Source: Diphasiastrum complanatum
Taxonomy: Eukaryota; Streptophyta; Lycopodiopsida; Lycopodiales; Lycopodiaceae
Assembly (NCBI GenBank): GCA_029204225.1
Contig: CM055093.1
Coordinates: 17,385,041 to 17,449,040, forward strand
Reading direction: 5' to 3'
Length of the DNA stretch: 64,000 bases
The notes beneath the pieces are model-generated. The model did no database searches, had not been told where the DNA came from, and saw nothing but the letters and a program-made list of their open reading frames with translations. The translations under genes were made by a program, and so were the position numbers. This document shows, piece by piece, positions 1 through 12,444 of the stretch (position 1 is the first letter of the stretch; the number at the start of each line of letters is the position of its first letter).

Positions 1-1658
1 ATACATGCAACCAAAAAAGTCAAAGGATCTATATCAAAGCAATAATATAGAATTCAATAAACAAAAAATCTTGCCAAACAGCATAGCTTATGTCTCATCG
101 GTACCCAAGCATAAGTCGCTAACTAGGTTTCGAAAGAATAAAGATCCTCTTGGTTAGACCCAGTGTTGACTAAGAAGCAAATGACAATCAACAAGAAGAA
201 AATAATAATAATAAAATAAAATAAAAAACAAGGACCATAGCAATGAGCATGTAGACAAGAGTTACTGAGACATAGACAAAATACAAAATACTAGAAACAG
301 AACGGGCTCCTTAGCGCTCCACTTTTCCAAATTCTGTTATTGATCATCTTAAACATACCAAAAGCTGAAATACCGAAGATAAAACCAAAAGAGTCTAACA
401 TAGTTCAAACTTTTTTCATGCCTTTCTTAAAAAGGAACCCTTATGGAGTAACAAAATGATTGAATTGCTTGATTGGTCTACAAAAGCATCTCTACTAGTT
501 CACGGACAAAAAAAACTGTTTGCATGGCCAGAGATTTAACATGGATGAGTTTGAGACCCGTTCGCAATACAATCTACAAGGATGAGCATGCCAATGTTTT
601 TTAGTTTCTCACTTATCAGAAAACTCAATGCAAGCAATATAAACTGATTCCACCATGAGCCTGTACATTGAGAGTATAAACGACTCGACATCCTTAACTT
701 GAATTGCAAAACATTAGGCATTCCTTCCCTCTACTTCCATTAAGAATGCCCCCCCTTATGTGAAGCATCCACTTGAACACAATTTTGGGATGCATGTAAA
801 GTTGAAGCATGCCATGATAGTAATGCTACAAAGAATGACTGCAGCATTCTATATGAACATGTGTCAAATGCTTAAGCACAATCGATTCGAGATATTGCCA
901 ACTCTGCTATCAACCTAGGTACTAAACCAGAATGATGCTAAGTACAGAATGCATATACAGCCATGTGACAAAAGTAGCTTTAAAATAGCCAAAGGTTGTA
1001 TGGCATACCCATTTCTTCTTTTGTAGACAAGATCCTTTGTAGGGTTAATATCGAAAGTTCTGACGATACATATCAATACTAAGTCTAGGACAGATTCCAA
1101 ATATAACAGAAAGACAAACAATCGTAACCCTTGGGAGTCCTGCACAAATACTTAGAGATCAAATTCATTACCCAAAACAAAGATGACAAGCACATCCCCA
1201 CTCCAATCATAAGCACCCAAGATGGGTCACATGCATAAGAGGATGTCCACACCAAGTTTCATGCACGTACTTAGAGACCAACATGTTCAGCTATGAACTT
1301 GAAGAGGGGAAGGGGCAGAGTGAGCCATGATGAATGCCAGCACTAAAGAACAAAGTTGGCAACTTTAGGAACACCAAATTCAAAAAACGGCATAATTCTA
1401 GATTGTGCTATGTTAATCAGCAGCAACATAACTTCAAGATACTTAGAACTATTTTTGTTAAAATTTGATAGAATATCTGACAAAAAGACTGATTCTTTCA
1501 GCTCTTCAATGTTACAGCTGATAAAAGACATAAGGTAAACAATAGGCATAAGTAGCTGCTTAATCTAAAGAAATCTTCAGCATTTCCTAGCAGCCCAAAA
1601 TCCAAAATTACATTCTCCTGCAAAAGCATAACAAAGTGAATGAGACAAGATCGCATAC
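1..1658. other. Intron or flanking sequence left of uL1m exon 2, no coding seen
   Basis: AT-rich sequence with no convincing coding frame on either strand. It lies downstream of the donor of uL1m exon 2 (minus strand) and is most simply a long intron of that gene. I looked on the minus strand for the next expected uL1 exon (the segment with the conserved GTGK-like core) and did not find it, so the gene probably continues beyond the left edge. Confidence 0.5.
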
Positions 1659-2652
1659 CTGGTCTCCCCGGCGAGGATCTATGCCAAGTCGCACATGCGC
1701 CTCCACCGTCTGGTCAAATTTAGCACGGCGAAAACTGGCCTGAGATTTTGAAGCGTATTAGAACAAGCACAACCTCTCTCTCTCCCCCACCCCTCAAAAA
1801 AGAATATCAGACCTTTGCACTGCGTTCCTATTGATGTCATTTTTGGCACTCATCTAGTCTAGCTTCTCCAGAAAAAATTTCACGAGCTCTAGTGCTCCCA
1901 GCAATCAGCTTTTCAGCTTTTGACAGACCTACCTTGATCTCTCGAATAGCATCCGCCAATGCGACAGCATCTTTCCGTTTCTTTGACTCCTGAGGCGCAA
2001 GCACGGGCAAGGGTATTTCCAAACCTGAATGTTCAAACAAAAATAGCTTCTTCTGTTTCTCCTTTTTCTGTTTTTGAGGAGCTTTTCCGTCCTCTAATGG
2101 CAACGCCTCTGGGATAATGTCCTCCGGAAGAGACATCACCCGTGGCTTTGCTGATGCAGACAGACCAGACGTTGAAGGATCAGCATTCTCCAGAACATTA
2201 TTAGGGTTATTGCCTTCTTCACCAATTTGCACAATAGCAGTATCAGTGACTGAGGGGGTGCCATCCTCTGCAAGCTCTGGCTTGTGTTCATTGGAACCGG
2301 CCTCAGCCAAAACAGGGGGAATAAATTTCTGCTCCGCACTAGCAATGACAGAAAGTGCTTCTAATTCTGTCACGACGGTGCAATTTGCTCCACAAACTTC
2401 GGGTTCTAGTTCTTCAAACGAAACAGAACGTGAAATCTGCAGCGAGGCAGAAGCGTCTAGATCATCAACTTTACCATCCAGAAACTTCTGAGCCGATGCA
2501 TCAGATGCATATGAGAAAGAAAATGAATGCAGTGCAGGCGGTTTGAGGCTCATCTGGCCTGCCAGCCTCCACTGACTTGAACTCAAACTACAGCGATCAG
2601 TTTTACGATTGGCATTTTGTATAACACGCAGCAAAGCTGTCCTGAATGCCAT
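1659..2652 (-). CDS. MRPL1: Mitochondrial large-subunit ribosomal protein uL1m, first two coding exons (partial)
   Basis: Structural protein of the mitochondrial large ribosomal subunit (L1 stalk), nuclear encoded and imported. Exon 1 spans 2652-1933 and ends in a canonical GTAGGT donor. Exon 2 spans 1739-1659, with an AG acceptor and a GTATGC donor. The join is in frame and gives ADAIREIK followed by ASFRRAKFDQTVEAHVRLGI and DPRRGDQ, the conserved entry into the L1 fold seen in plant mitochondrial uL1. The N-terminal 200 or so residues are a low-complexity, acidic/Ser-rich extension that starts MAFRTALLRVIQNANRK, a basic amphipathic stretch typical of a mitochondrial presequence. I chose the ATG at 2652 because the frame further upstream (to 2676) has only a GTG. 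Later exons lie off the left edge. The family call is firm; the symbol is by orthology. Confidence 0.87.
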
Positions 2653-4440
2653 ATCCTTCAATCCGATCACAAACACACCAAAAACCTAGAACATCTAAGC
2701 TTCCTAATAACCTCCAAATCTAAAATGACAGGGCATTCAGAGGCTTTCAACTTCTAAACCATCGAGCATATATGAAAACGACACAGCAGCATACGAGCTT
2801 CACACTGATCAAGTCGATTGGCTTGAGAATTTTAAATCCAGGAAACCCTTTCCACCTCGGATTTGCTTCCAAAACAGCCACAGGAGTTGTCAGTAAATTG
2901 CATAAAGTGCTAAATCATATGCATTTTGCTTTGCGATTTCGATCGGATGGCTCCTGGAGCCTCGTATCCTAACAGAGGCAGGGTAGATCGCACAGCGAGC
3001 TCGTCGCCATCGCTGCTCATGCCTGTGTTAGCGAGGGAGCACGTTGGATCAGGGCTCCGTGGAGCACGTCCCAGGTTAGGGTTTTATGACACGAATAGGG
3101 TTAGGATTTCTAGGGGTTATGTGTAGGGAGTTGGAACTTGGAACCATTGTTGGCTGGCTGGGTATAGGCTTTTTGGCCAAGTCTTGATTCTCTTCTAGAT
3201 TTTCCTATGGGCACGCCATTTTCGAGAAATTGACTTTGTATGTAAAATCTGCTAGTATTAGTGGCCATGGTTGAGAATCATTGAAGTTGAGAACCGAACC
3301 GTCCTATGGAGTGGGTGGATAACCCTAGTATCAATTGACCCTACATCGAATCTAACCCTAGTTCCAATTGACCCTTTGACTGCTTTGCCTTTCTTTTATT
3401 TGAATTTAGCCAATTTTTTAGATTAGTAAAACTTTCTATTCATACCATCTACCATCGCTAATTTTAGGGGTTTTGGTACTACCATCGCCCCTTTCTTGTG
3501 TTGTCTCCAATTCATGCCATCACCATCACTTTTTTTGTTGATTTATCACTTCTCTGAGGTGTACTTGGTGTTGCTACTAGCTAGCAATAATTTTTGGTGC
3601 TACAACTGCCATTTCACCATCATGCCATCACCTATTCCTACCAATGCCATCATATTTTTGGAGCTACCATCTCTCAAGACTACCATTCACCTATTCCTCC
3701 CAAAAGCTCGGTTTTTGTTGATATCATCGCATTCTTGGATCTAAAATTGCCCATTTATGATTTAAAGTCTATGAACTTCAATAAACTAGTCATTCATCCT
3801 ACCCTCCCATGAACAAGTCATCTAAGTCCCATCAACCTTCAGCGAGCCATCTATTACTTTATGAGCAAGACATTAGCGACTGTGACCAATCATAAATTGG
3901 ATTTGACATCATCGATGAGTAGTGTTATTGGATTCTCTATTGCAACCTAACAATTGGACAATTGAACATCAATTGAATAAGATATTGCAATCCTTACTTC
4001 TACTTAGAATCCATGATTCTTCACTATCGATATCAAGTGAGTACTTTAGATTATTCATTCTCGTCTCTTGAATTGGTAACAACTTATTATAGAGCTTCAA
4101 CTTTGAGCAGTGGCATCAAGATGATAATATAGAATCTATGTTGTCATTATTCACTCCTTTCCAATAACGATGTGCATGCAACCTTCAAGGGCTTATTAGG
4201 GTTTAGTCTCTAAAACCATGCAACCATTCTTCTAGCTTATTTGTGTTGCATTCAAGAGTGATGATGTCCCTCAACACAAGGGAGTAGGATTTTCATATCT
4301 CAAAAGGCTTCACGAGTCAATTTTCTTGTTGTCAAATGGTAGAGCAGTTAAAATTCTAGCAAAACATGGTCACAAATTTGCATAGGAAGAATCAACACAA
4401 GCACAATCGCCATTTAGGACGCTCTTGTATATATTTGCCT
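2653..4440. other. Intergenic sequence upstream of uL1m
   Basis: Holds the presumed uL1m promoter and 5' UTR (2653 to about 3150), then AT-rich sequence with short repeated phrases such as ACCATCACC/CAATTGGAC. No coding frame or LTR boundary could be supported. Confidence 0.5.
3076..3084 (-). promoter_or_regulatory. Telo-box upstream of uL1m
   Basis: The minus strand reads AAACCCTAA about 425 bases upstream of the uL1m ATG. Telo-boxes of this sequence are common in promoters of plant translation-apparatus genes. A single 9-base match is weak evidence alone, but the gene context fits. Confidence 0.4.
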
Positions 4441-4455
4441 TAAGGCCTGCACCTT

Positions 4456-5300
4456 TCATAATGAAAGGATACAGCATACCAAGAGCACCTGTCGAGAACT
4501 TAGCAAGTCTAGAAAAACAGCAATCGTGTGCATTTGTGATCTATCTGAACGTATCTTTATGCGCTTTATAAGTGCATAGTAAGGTAATTCCCTTGAATAG
4601 ATGAAGTCTTGAGGTAGTAATTCACTCATAAAGTTGTTTACGTATTCCAAAGAACTTGTGACGAGATTATTTATAAGATCAGGAAAAGGTGTAAAGTCTG
4701 GGCTATCAAGTCTTTCTAAGGCTAGTTTGCATACAAGATGTATGCACATGAAACAAGGATTATGTTGAGCCTTGTCAATTCCATTAATGTATAAATGCTT
4801 GGTGATCCATTTACGTTCATTGTTGCCATCTTCTTTTTACGAAGTGGGATTGTGTTCCCTTGAATCCATTTTTGTGTTTTAGGAATTTGAGGGCACTTTT
4901 CTACAAAAATCAGCATGCTTATCATTGTCTGCACTTAGGTAGAAGTCTCATGAGTTTCTGCCAACCATCATGTAATTCAGAAGCAATACTCTGGATATTA
5001 GTATGTTGTAGAACAATATGATTAAGTCCTTTTTTCAAAGAGTGTTTAAGGACCTTACTATTGATTATATTGCAATCTGTAGTCAGAACATGACCAAACT
5101 TTTTTGAGATAAAGCCTTTTAAATGTTTCAAAGTAGTACATGAACAAGCTTGAAGGTTTTCAACTTGAAAGTTACAAAAGACTTCATAAGACATATACCA
5201 ATCCATTTTAACATTCGACATGTATGACCAACCAAAAACAATATCGTCGTAGGACTCTTGTATAAAGCCGAATAACTATAATAAAATGCGAGTATAAAAC
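4456..5300 (-). pseudogene. Degenerate coding remnant, possibly Penelope-like reverse transcriptase N-terminal region
   Basis: Two adjacent minus-strand frames look like old protein. The first (about 5221-4922) has CSC, then FGHVLTTDCNIINSKVLKHS, then KKGLNHI. This order (CxC, GHVxTxDxNII, KGLN-hydrophobic) recalls the region before the polymerase domain in Penelope-like retroelements. The next (about 4820-4456) has GIDKAQHNPCFMC followed by a leucine-rich helix and a LPYYALIKR segment. That resembles the DKA/G...FVC stretch at the start of the same polymerases. Frames are broken and no catalytic YxDD was found to the left. The family call rests on motif memory and is uncertain; an unknown plant protein is the alternative. 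The copy may continue from the coding repeat at 5452-6440. Confidence 0.35.
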
Positions 5301-5451
5301 TGCTTCACATGAAAGGTCTCAGACATCCTACTACGGTATAGTAAATGTACAAAGAGTGTTCCCTTGGTATCATGCATAATGAGTTGTAGGCGATTCATCG
5401 TAGTCCTGATCAATTCCCTCATATCCAAAATCTCGTCGTCCTACAAGCATA

Positions 5452-6440
5452 TCAACCCCTATAAAAGTTCAGCTTCTTGACAGGTAACTCGTTCTTTGTC
5501 ACACTTCCTTGCTCTTCTTTCCCTTTGAATCTTGTGGATTTCCTTCTTTTACCCCCACCTTGGCCAGAGATAACAAAGCTTGGATTGTTGAGATTAAAAT
5601 TGCCCGTTCTTTTATTGGAGTTTTGAAAGAATTTGTCTTGCAGTGTGGAAAAGCTAGGTTTTTTGAGCAAGCATTCAATCTCTCTAATTTTTCAGCATCG
5701 CCTAGAGTTGCAAGGAGGATTTACGGAAAGCTCAATGGACACATCTATCATGTATTGGCGTAAAAAGAGAAAAGTCAGGTGTGCTTTGACAATTTTCGGC
5801 TTGTGTAGCCACAAAAAAAAAGGCATTGAGTTGGTTATGTGGGGAAGCATCAGGGAAGAAAATGCTCAGATTATTCACCATGTACCAGACGGCATGGTCA
5901 AACCAGATAATGGAGGATTGATTTTTACATTTGTCACCACATCTACATTTGAAGAAAGGTCTTTTCTAGTTCCAAAATCTGGCTTGGTGGAGATTCATTC
6001 TATTGAAACCAGTGTCAAAATGTCCACAAATTTGTGCCCAGGTTTGCTCAGAAGGGCAACGAGAATGCTCAAATTTGTTCATACGAATGATATTATCAAA
6101 GGCAATGGAAGTCTCAAGAATGGAGTTTTTATTTAGAGCAGCAAGTTTGCAGGTTTGTACTTCTTTATCAATAAGGTGTGCAAGAATAATCCAAAGCTCG
6201 ATAGGTAGGAGAGCAAGAAAATTGACAATAGATAAGCTCCATAGTTTGTAAGAAGTACGTGCGGATTTGAATTCAATAGTGCGTGTAGGGACAAAAGGGA
6301 ATTGGCAGTTTTTGGATTGGCAGAATTCAAAAGTGGATTGATCACCAATGTCACAGATGTCTTGCAAGAAAGTTTCAAGTTGCGAGGCACTATCTTCGTC
6401 CAGTTCATCTTGAAAGACGAGAGGATGTGGTGAAGGAGGA
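5452..6440 (-). repeat. Coding repeat of unknown family, copy 1
   Basis: The minus strand reads through a protein-like segment (about 6367-5800) with TRTIEFKSARTSYKLWSLSI, IELWIILAHLID, MNKFEHSRCPSEQTWAQI, FNRMNLHQA and FKCRCGDKCKN followed by WFDHAVWYMVNN. The same order of motifs recurs at 11760-12440, with roughly half the residues identical by eye. Copy 1 has stops and frameshifts. It continues into a Lys/Arg-rich stretch (5670-5452). I do not recognise the family. Two diverged copies with conserved amino acid order point to a mobile or multi-copy coding element. It may be the upstream part of the element whose possible polymerase portion lies at 4456-5300. Confidence 0.5.
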
Positions 6441-6889
6441 GAATCAGGTAGAACAGGAATGGGTTCGGCAGATAGAAATTCGTTTTCTTTTTCAAGGCAA
6501 GAAAAAGAAAACGACCTTCTATCTGAAAATTATATATGAAAATTATATGAGAATTATAAAATTTCTCTTCCTTTTCATATTTCTCAACAAGCCCAACCAA
6601 AACAGCAGCAAAGTTTCAATGATACCCAAGGAATCGATCTTGCTTTTACCGTAATCCATGTAAATATTAACCCAATGTAGTGTATCCACAAGGTCAGTAA
6701 TATAGAGAACCTTATCTTCAGGTCCAACAACGTTACAGATAGCACGATCTGTTTCAATAATAAAACTATGCAACATGATAGCTCTTTTTAGGCAAATAAT
6801 CAAAGTTTGAATGAATAGATTAGAGGGAGGAAGGGGCTCCCCATAACCCAAGTCAACAACATGTTGAATACCATCCTGAGGACTAAACA

Positions 6890-8490
6890 TAGCAAAAAAG
6901 GCCTTATGTTAGCTTATGAATCCAAGTAAGGTAAAGGTTTTGATACTATCTCGACCAAAGGATAGTCGGATTTCATCTCAAGGATGCATAGACAGAGATT
7001 AACATATCAAAGCTCCTCTTGACAAGTCAAGCCCAAAACCTTTTAAAACCCTTTATTCATGAACCAACAAGGAAAAACATGGCTGAAAAGCATACAATGC
7101 TAGAAAGCACCGTAAAGCGAAATATATTTCAAAACATCCAACTGGTACCTGCCACCATCCCACCACACAAAACTGGGCAAGTTAGCACAGTGAGGAAGAC
7201 AGGTGTCAATGCTGAATGTCAGTTGTTATTAATGTACAAAATAAGTTTCCTTAGCTAATCAACATGCAGTAAAGATGAAAATTCATAGTCAAGTCTTCCC
7301 TTATTGAGAAATACTTATAGTGATACCTGTAAACAAGTAATATATGGTTCTCGTAACTTCTTGAGCAAATCCATGCTATACAAGAGTCGGCAAGCTAATG
7401 TATTGTAATATTATATTTGAACCATTATCGTGACTTAAAATATAATCAAAACACAATACTCGTATTCATTCAAAAAAAGAGTTTGTAACCACATATTCAC
7501 GGAGTAAATGAGAGTTACCATTTATGATAGGCATACTATGATACTGCTTGCTTACGTAAAGAGATATGTAACAAACTGGTTTAAGAATCGTCTCGCTCTT
7601 CTAAACGTATAATGATTGATAATGTCTTACACTGTCAACATACTTGAAGTGTACTTGAAATAACCACCGAGATATGTGAGAAGCAGCACCAACCTGAATG
7701 GTAGACGCTAGTGACTCTTGTGAAGTGGTCATGTTTGCTTTTGAGTGTTTTTGAAACATGTTTACAATCTGTTTCCAATTCTATATACAACATTACATAG
7801 TCAATCGCACGACAGACATGTAATTATCATAATCCGTAACTTCTAAAAACTAATTATCAAAGATTTTGCAATGGCGTGTTACAATACAGCTTCTTGTATA
7901 GTTTATGAGAACAAAAATAAAGAGCAGTATGCATACCTTCTCTTGTTGTATATTGGCAACCATTTGTATGAATCTAATATACGTGCTACTTTGCTACTAT
8001 ATTGTGAAAGATAGAGATGATAGCAAGTATCGTCAAAGCATATATACTTTTTGAGTGCTCATCATGATAAAAGCTATCATTCATTTAAGAAGCAATATGT
8101 AGCTCGTCATTGGACAGAATATAAGAAAAAGCTTTGGTGTCTCCAGCGCTCATCGCTGGACAACGAAAGATCTCATCACATTGATTCATCAAGTCAAATC
8201 TTATGCAAAGTGGTGTATGAAGTCAATGTTGTGAAGGCGGTGATTTGCTTCAATGCACGCACTCAGATATACATGATGGTATAAGAGTTCAAGCAAAGTG
8301 TGTGCTTCATAAAGTGGTATGAAAACAAGTAATGTAATGGCTTCTAGCCAGCGATGGCTTGCCTACATATATGTGGACAGATGTAGTATATCTAAACTAC
8401 TTCCATTTTGAGCAGTGATGGACAACGATCAATTGCTAGTGCTTTATGTAAACAAACAACCATATGCAATGATAGAATTGCGCTGCTAAA
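6890..8490. other. Gene-poor AT-rich spacer
   Basis: Short open frames only, none with recognisable motifs. No repeat relationship to other parts of the window was seen until the LTR copy starting near 8495. Confidence 0.5.
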
Positions 8491-8494
8491 GGCC

Positions 8495-9305
8495 ACAAAA
8501 AGCAAGACTAAATATTAGTCGCGAACAACTAGACTAATAATAATTCGCTAAGAACAGACTACCAGATTAAGCAATAAGAGAGTCAGATAGAATGTAGAAA
8601 AGCATAGCAATATTGACACGAATCTGAACGTAAAACAAACAGAGCTGTAATCAGATTAAGTATAGCAAAATATATAGGTCAATAATGTTGGTGAGCACAA
8701 GACAATAGCGGACAAAACTGAGTGCTTCACAAAGCTAATCCAATATGTAAAAGAAATGAACCTATTATTGACAATACAAAGAATCGATGCGCGAAAGCGT
8801 TTACTTCGTCTATCTCTGATAAGCTTCTGATGTTATTATTTTTCACACACAGTTTGCTCGTTGTTTGTTCGTTCTTTGAATACACATATGGTATTCAATA
8901 TAAACATAATTTTTACAGGTGTGCAGATGAAAAAAGTACAAAGGTGGATGTGTTGTTTGTAGAAGATCGTGGGTGGCTGTTGTCGTTGTCAAATCTGATT
9001 GCACAGTTGCATGGGATGAGCGTGAGAAGGCTGCAACGTCAGCCTTCACTAAAATGAACATTGGTGAAGATGTGAAAAATGCGACACTCTGACAAATGCC
9101 TTAGAATTTGATTTACAGAGTACCTTTGCCTTTCCATTAGGGCACCTTCGACATTTGTAGAGTAGTGTCACCTTTTTCGCCTGTGACAAATCATGTGTAA
9201 ACACAGAGTGTCGTCTTTTTCGCCTTTTTTGCCAGTCTTATTTTACATGTAAATATGCAGACTGTGCAACAACATAAGTAAAATACAGCAGCATGAATGG
9301 AGGCA
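8495..9305 (-). repeat. Truncated 3' LTR of copia element A
   Basis: Homologous to 10290-11075 but lacking the outer 350 bases or so of the 5' LTR. At its internal edge it lacks the TGTTGG terminus, which is replaced by sequence beside the purine tract. Confidence 0.7.
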
Positions 9306-9329
9306 GAGGAGATTCCCCCCCCCCCCTTA

Positions 9330-9800
9330 ATCTGGATCTGTGAATGCCTTGATCTGCAGATGAAGCAATGCACAAAACTTGTTTTGTGCATTAACACTTA
9401 ATGCCTTCGTGAATATATCTGCAACCATGTCCTGTGTTTAGCCAGTATGTTAAGCTTACCTCCTTGTTGAAAACCTTGCCCCTAATGTAGTGATATCTTC
9501 GTATAGTGTGCTCAAGATGTCCCAGGCTTCTTTGGATGTCTGGGCTTCAAGTACATGGCCGATCTGAGTATCCGGAATGTTGAGGATGATCAACGCAAAA
9601 GCCTTTCCATCCTTCAACTTTCATCTGCCAATTGTTGTGTCGTCTACTTCGGGTTTCCCTTCTGCACCTATAACAACATCATACAATTCTTTAGCCATTA
9701 CCACTGTTTTCATCTTAAATTTCCACATATGGTAATTGGCTCCATCAAGCTTGTCCATGATAGGACTGGCTTTCCCTTGGGAATCCATGTGAAAGATTAG
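9330..9800 (-). pseudogene. Copia gag N-terminus fused to RNase H C-terminus
   Basis: From 9800 the minus strand reads MDKLDGANYHMWKFKMKTVV, then AKELYDVVIG, then FALIILNIPDTQIGHVLEA and SKEAWDILSTLYE. This is the classic N-terminal gag signature of plant copia elements (KLDGxNYxxW; AKEAWDxLxxxY). After about 9480 the sequence jumps to HVADIFTKALSVNAQNKF, the C-terminal tail of copia RNase H. An in-frame stop lies within the gag part. About 3 kb of polyprotein is missing between the two motifs. Confidence 0.8.
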
Positions 9801-9944
9801 TCTGGGTGATAGGAAAAACCATCAGTGACTTAAGTATGAAAATATGGTGCAAAATTACAAAACAAGAGGACAATTACTCTATCGGCTGGTAGAGTCTTGT
9901 TACTGTGGAAGCTTATAAGGCTATGGAAAATAGCTCTGGTACCA

Positions 9945-11116
9945 TGTTGGAGAAAGAGGGTGTGTGAGAGAGAAAACGAAAATAGCTTGAAAAGAAATGA
10001 ACACAAAAGAAAGCGAACTTGAAACTCGAAAAAGAAACGAACTCGAATGAAAAGTGTTTGTGCGCAGCGGAATGAGCTATCTCACTCTTTCCCTAAGCAT
10101 GACTATGCCTATCAGACACGAACAGAATGTTAATGATAGAAATCACGTTCGATCTGATTACGTAGCCAAACATTAAGCAACAAAACATCAGAAAGATAAT
10201 TTGTCGTGAACAGCTAGACAAATTATTAGTCATGAATTATTTGCAAAGAGCTAGACTGAGCTCGCCTGATAATTAGTCGCAAAAAGTAAGACTAAATATT
10301 AGTCGCGAACAACTAGACTAATAATAATTTGCTAAGAACAGACTACCAGATTAAGCAATAAGAGAGTTAGACATAATGTAGAAAAGTATAGCAATATTGA
10401 TGCAAATCTAAACGCAGAACACATAGACTTGTAATCAGATTAAGTATAGCAAAATATACAAGTCAATAATGCTGGTGAGCACAAGACAATAGTGGACGAA
10501 ATTGCATGCTTCACAAAGCTTATCCAATCTGTAAAAGGAATGAACCTATTACTAACAATACAAAGAATCGATGCACGAAAACATCTACTTTGTCTATCTT
10601 TGGTAAGCTTATGATGTTATTATTTTTAACACAAAGTTTGCTCATTGTTTGTTCTTTGAATATGCATATGGTATTCAATATATACATAATTTTTACAGGT
10701 GTGCAGATGACAAAAGTACAAAGGTGGATGTGTTGTCTGTAGGAGATCATGGGTGGCTGATGTCATTGTCAATCCGATTGCACAATTGCATGGGATGAGC
10801 GTGAGAAGGCTGCGGCGTCAGTCTTCGCTGAAATGAATGTTGGTGAAGATGCAAAAATGCAACACTCTGACAAATGCCTTAGAATTTGATCTACAGGGTA
10901 CCTTCGCTTTTTCATTAGGGCACCTTCGGCATTTGTAGGGTAGTGTCGTCTTTTTCGCCTGTCACAAATCACATGTAAAAACACAATGTCGTCTTTTTCG
11001 CCTATCTTATTTTATATGTAAATATGGAGGCTGTGCGATAACATAAGCAAATACAACAGCATGAATGGAGGCAGATTAACATAGGATTTAGGAGAGTAAA
11101 GGAGATAAATCCAACA
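9945..11116 (-). repeat. 5' LTR of copia element A
   Basis: Bounded by TG...CA and adjacent to a tRNA-Met-type primer site. Its part from about 10290 to 11075 matches 8520-9300 closely, including the shared phrase on TTCACAAAGCT and the shared end ATGAATGGAGGCAG. Confidence 0.75.
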
Positions 11117-11117
11117 C

Positions 11118-11533
11118 CTACCATATGTGTGTAATCTGCACTATCATATATTACCTTAGCAATCCCATATCAAGAATAGATAGACAAAGAATACACTTAC
11201 TGTTGATAGTGTGGATCACTCTCCAATTGTAGGAGAATGGGCACTGCAAATCCAGAACTCTATTGCCATGAGGAGAAGGAGAAATGAGTGATAGCATGGG
11301 AAGGGAAGAGGAGATGTGTCAGCTTCCTTATAGGTGATTACAATTGTAGAAGAAACCTTCAATAGTAGCCATAGGATGAAGCTAAGTCGATCTTGACCGT
11401 TGAAGTAGCAATAAATGCAAGTGGAGGTTTAAACATTTCCCACCATTAAAAAGAAAACTTTTTTAGGGCCATATATATATAACTTACAAAGCTTATGATT
11501 CCAATTAGCGTAAAATAGTGTCGAGTACCATTC

Positions 11534-11535
<2 letters not shown>
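11118..11535. other. Short spacer between copia A and GA array
   Basis: No coding frame or repeat relationship was seen. Confidence 0.4.

Positions 11536-11623
<88 letters not shown>
11536..11623. repeat. (GA)n microsatellite
   Basis: Uninterrupted GA dinucleotide run of about 88 bases. Open frames through it (Leu-Ser or Arg-Glu repeats) are artefacts. Confidence 0.97.
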
Positions 11624-11625
<2 letters not shown>

Positions 11626-11759
11626 CCACCAACCATCTCGTAGTTAGTAGTGCATCTCAGGGATCAGTTAGCACCCCTGAGAGGGGATGCTAACTGCTCG
11701 TCACAAAAACTTAGTATCATCAAGTAAGTCATATTTTAGCCCGGGGAATTGATTATTCT

Positions 11760-12440
11760 TAAGGATATTGATGACAATTTTGCACAATGTATCCCTCATA
11801 AAGCCATTCATTTGAAAAGCATTGATCAACATTTTTACTTCCTCAATGAAGATGTTTTGATCACTACAACAATACACTGCTGCAATGACATGTAAAGGAA
11901 AGTGATATGGGCTTTCACTACATCCCTAGCTGGCTTATGTAGCCAAATAAAGAAGGCATTAATTTGGTTTTGCATGGGAACCACTCGGAAATTTTTTTAA
12001 GGTTGTTCATCATAAACCAAACAACATGGTCAAACCAGATAATGGAGGAATTGTTTTTGCATTTGTCACCACATTTACACTTGAAGAAGAGCCTTTTCCA
12101 GTTCCAAATGCAGGCTTGGTGTAAATTCATCCTATTGAAACAAGTCTCAAAATGAACCCTAGTCTTGGCCCATGTTTGCTCAGAAGGACATCTAGAAGGC
12201 TCAAATTTATTCATCTTGATCACAGAGTCAAAAGCAATAGGAGTGTTTAAAGCATGATTTTTATGCAAGGCAGCAAGTTTGCAAATCTGGATCTTGGCAC
12301 CAATAAGGTGGACAAGTGTAATCCAAAGCTCAATGGAAATAGGAGCCAACAAATTAACAATGGGTAGACTTCAAAGTTTGAAGGCAGTCTTAGTTGCTTT
12401 GAATTCAATGGTACGGCTAGGAACTAGAGGGACTTGGCAA
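11760..12440 (-). repeat. Coding repeat of unknown family, copy 2
   Basis: The long frame at 12352-11918 encodes APISIELWITLVHLIG, MNKFEPSRCPSEQTWAKT, FNRMNLHQACIWNWKR and FKCKCGDKCKNN followed by WFDHVVWFMMNN. It parallels copy 1 (5452-6440) motif by motif. Upstream, TRTIEFKATKTAFKL is read before a stop. The left tail includes an alternative frame with LINAFQMNGFMRDTLCKIV. Its right end is interrupted at 12445 by a copia LTR. The family is not recognised. Confidence 0.5.
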
Positions 12441-12444
12441 CTCT

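Larger units (their letters stand above)
8495..11116 (-). mobile_element. Ty1/copia element A, internally deleted
   Basis: A minus-strand LTR retrotransposon. Its 5' LTR is at 9945-11116: it starts TGTTGG and ends CCAACA in plus orientation. The primer site abuts it at 9944-9933 (minus strand TGGTACCAGAGC). A diverged, truncated 3' LTR copy lies at about 8495-9305, and a purine run sits beside it (the C run near 9317-9327 in plus orientation). The internal region is only about 630 bases instead of the usual 4 kb or more. It holds the start of gag and the last residues of RNase H, with everything between deleted. It therefore encodes no protease, integrase or reverse transcriptase. Confidence 0.8.

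Noticed and set aside
2117-2491. 124-codon plus-strand frame
   Set aside because: Antisense shadow of uL1m exon 1.
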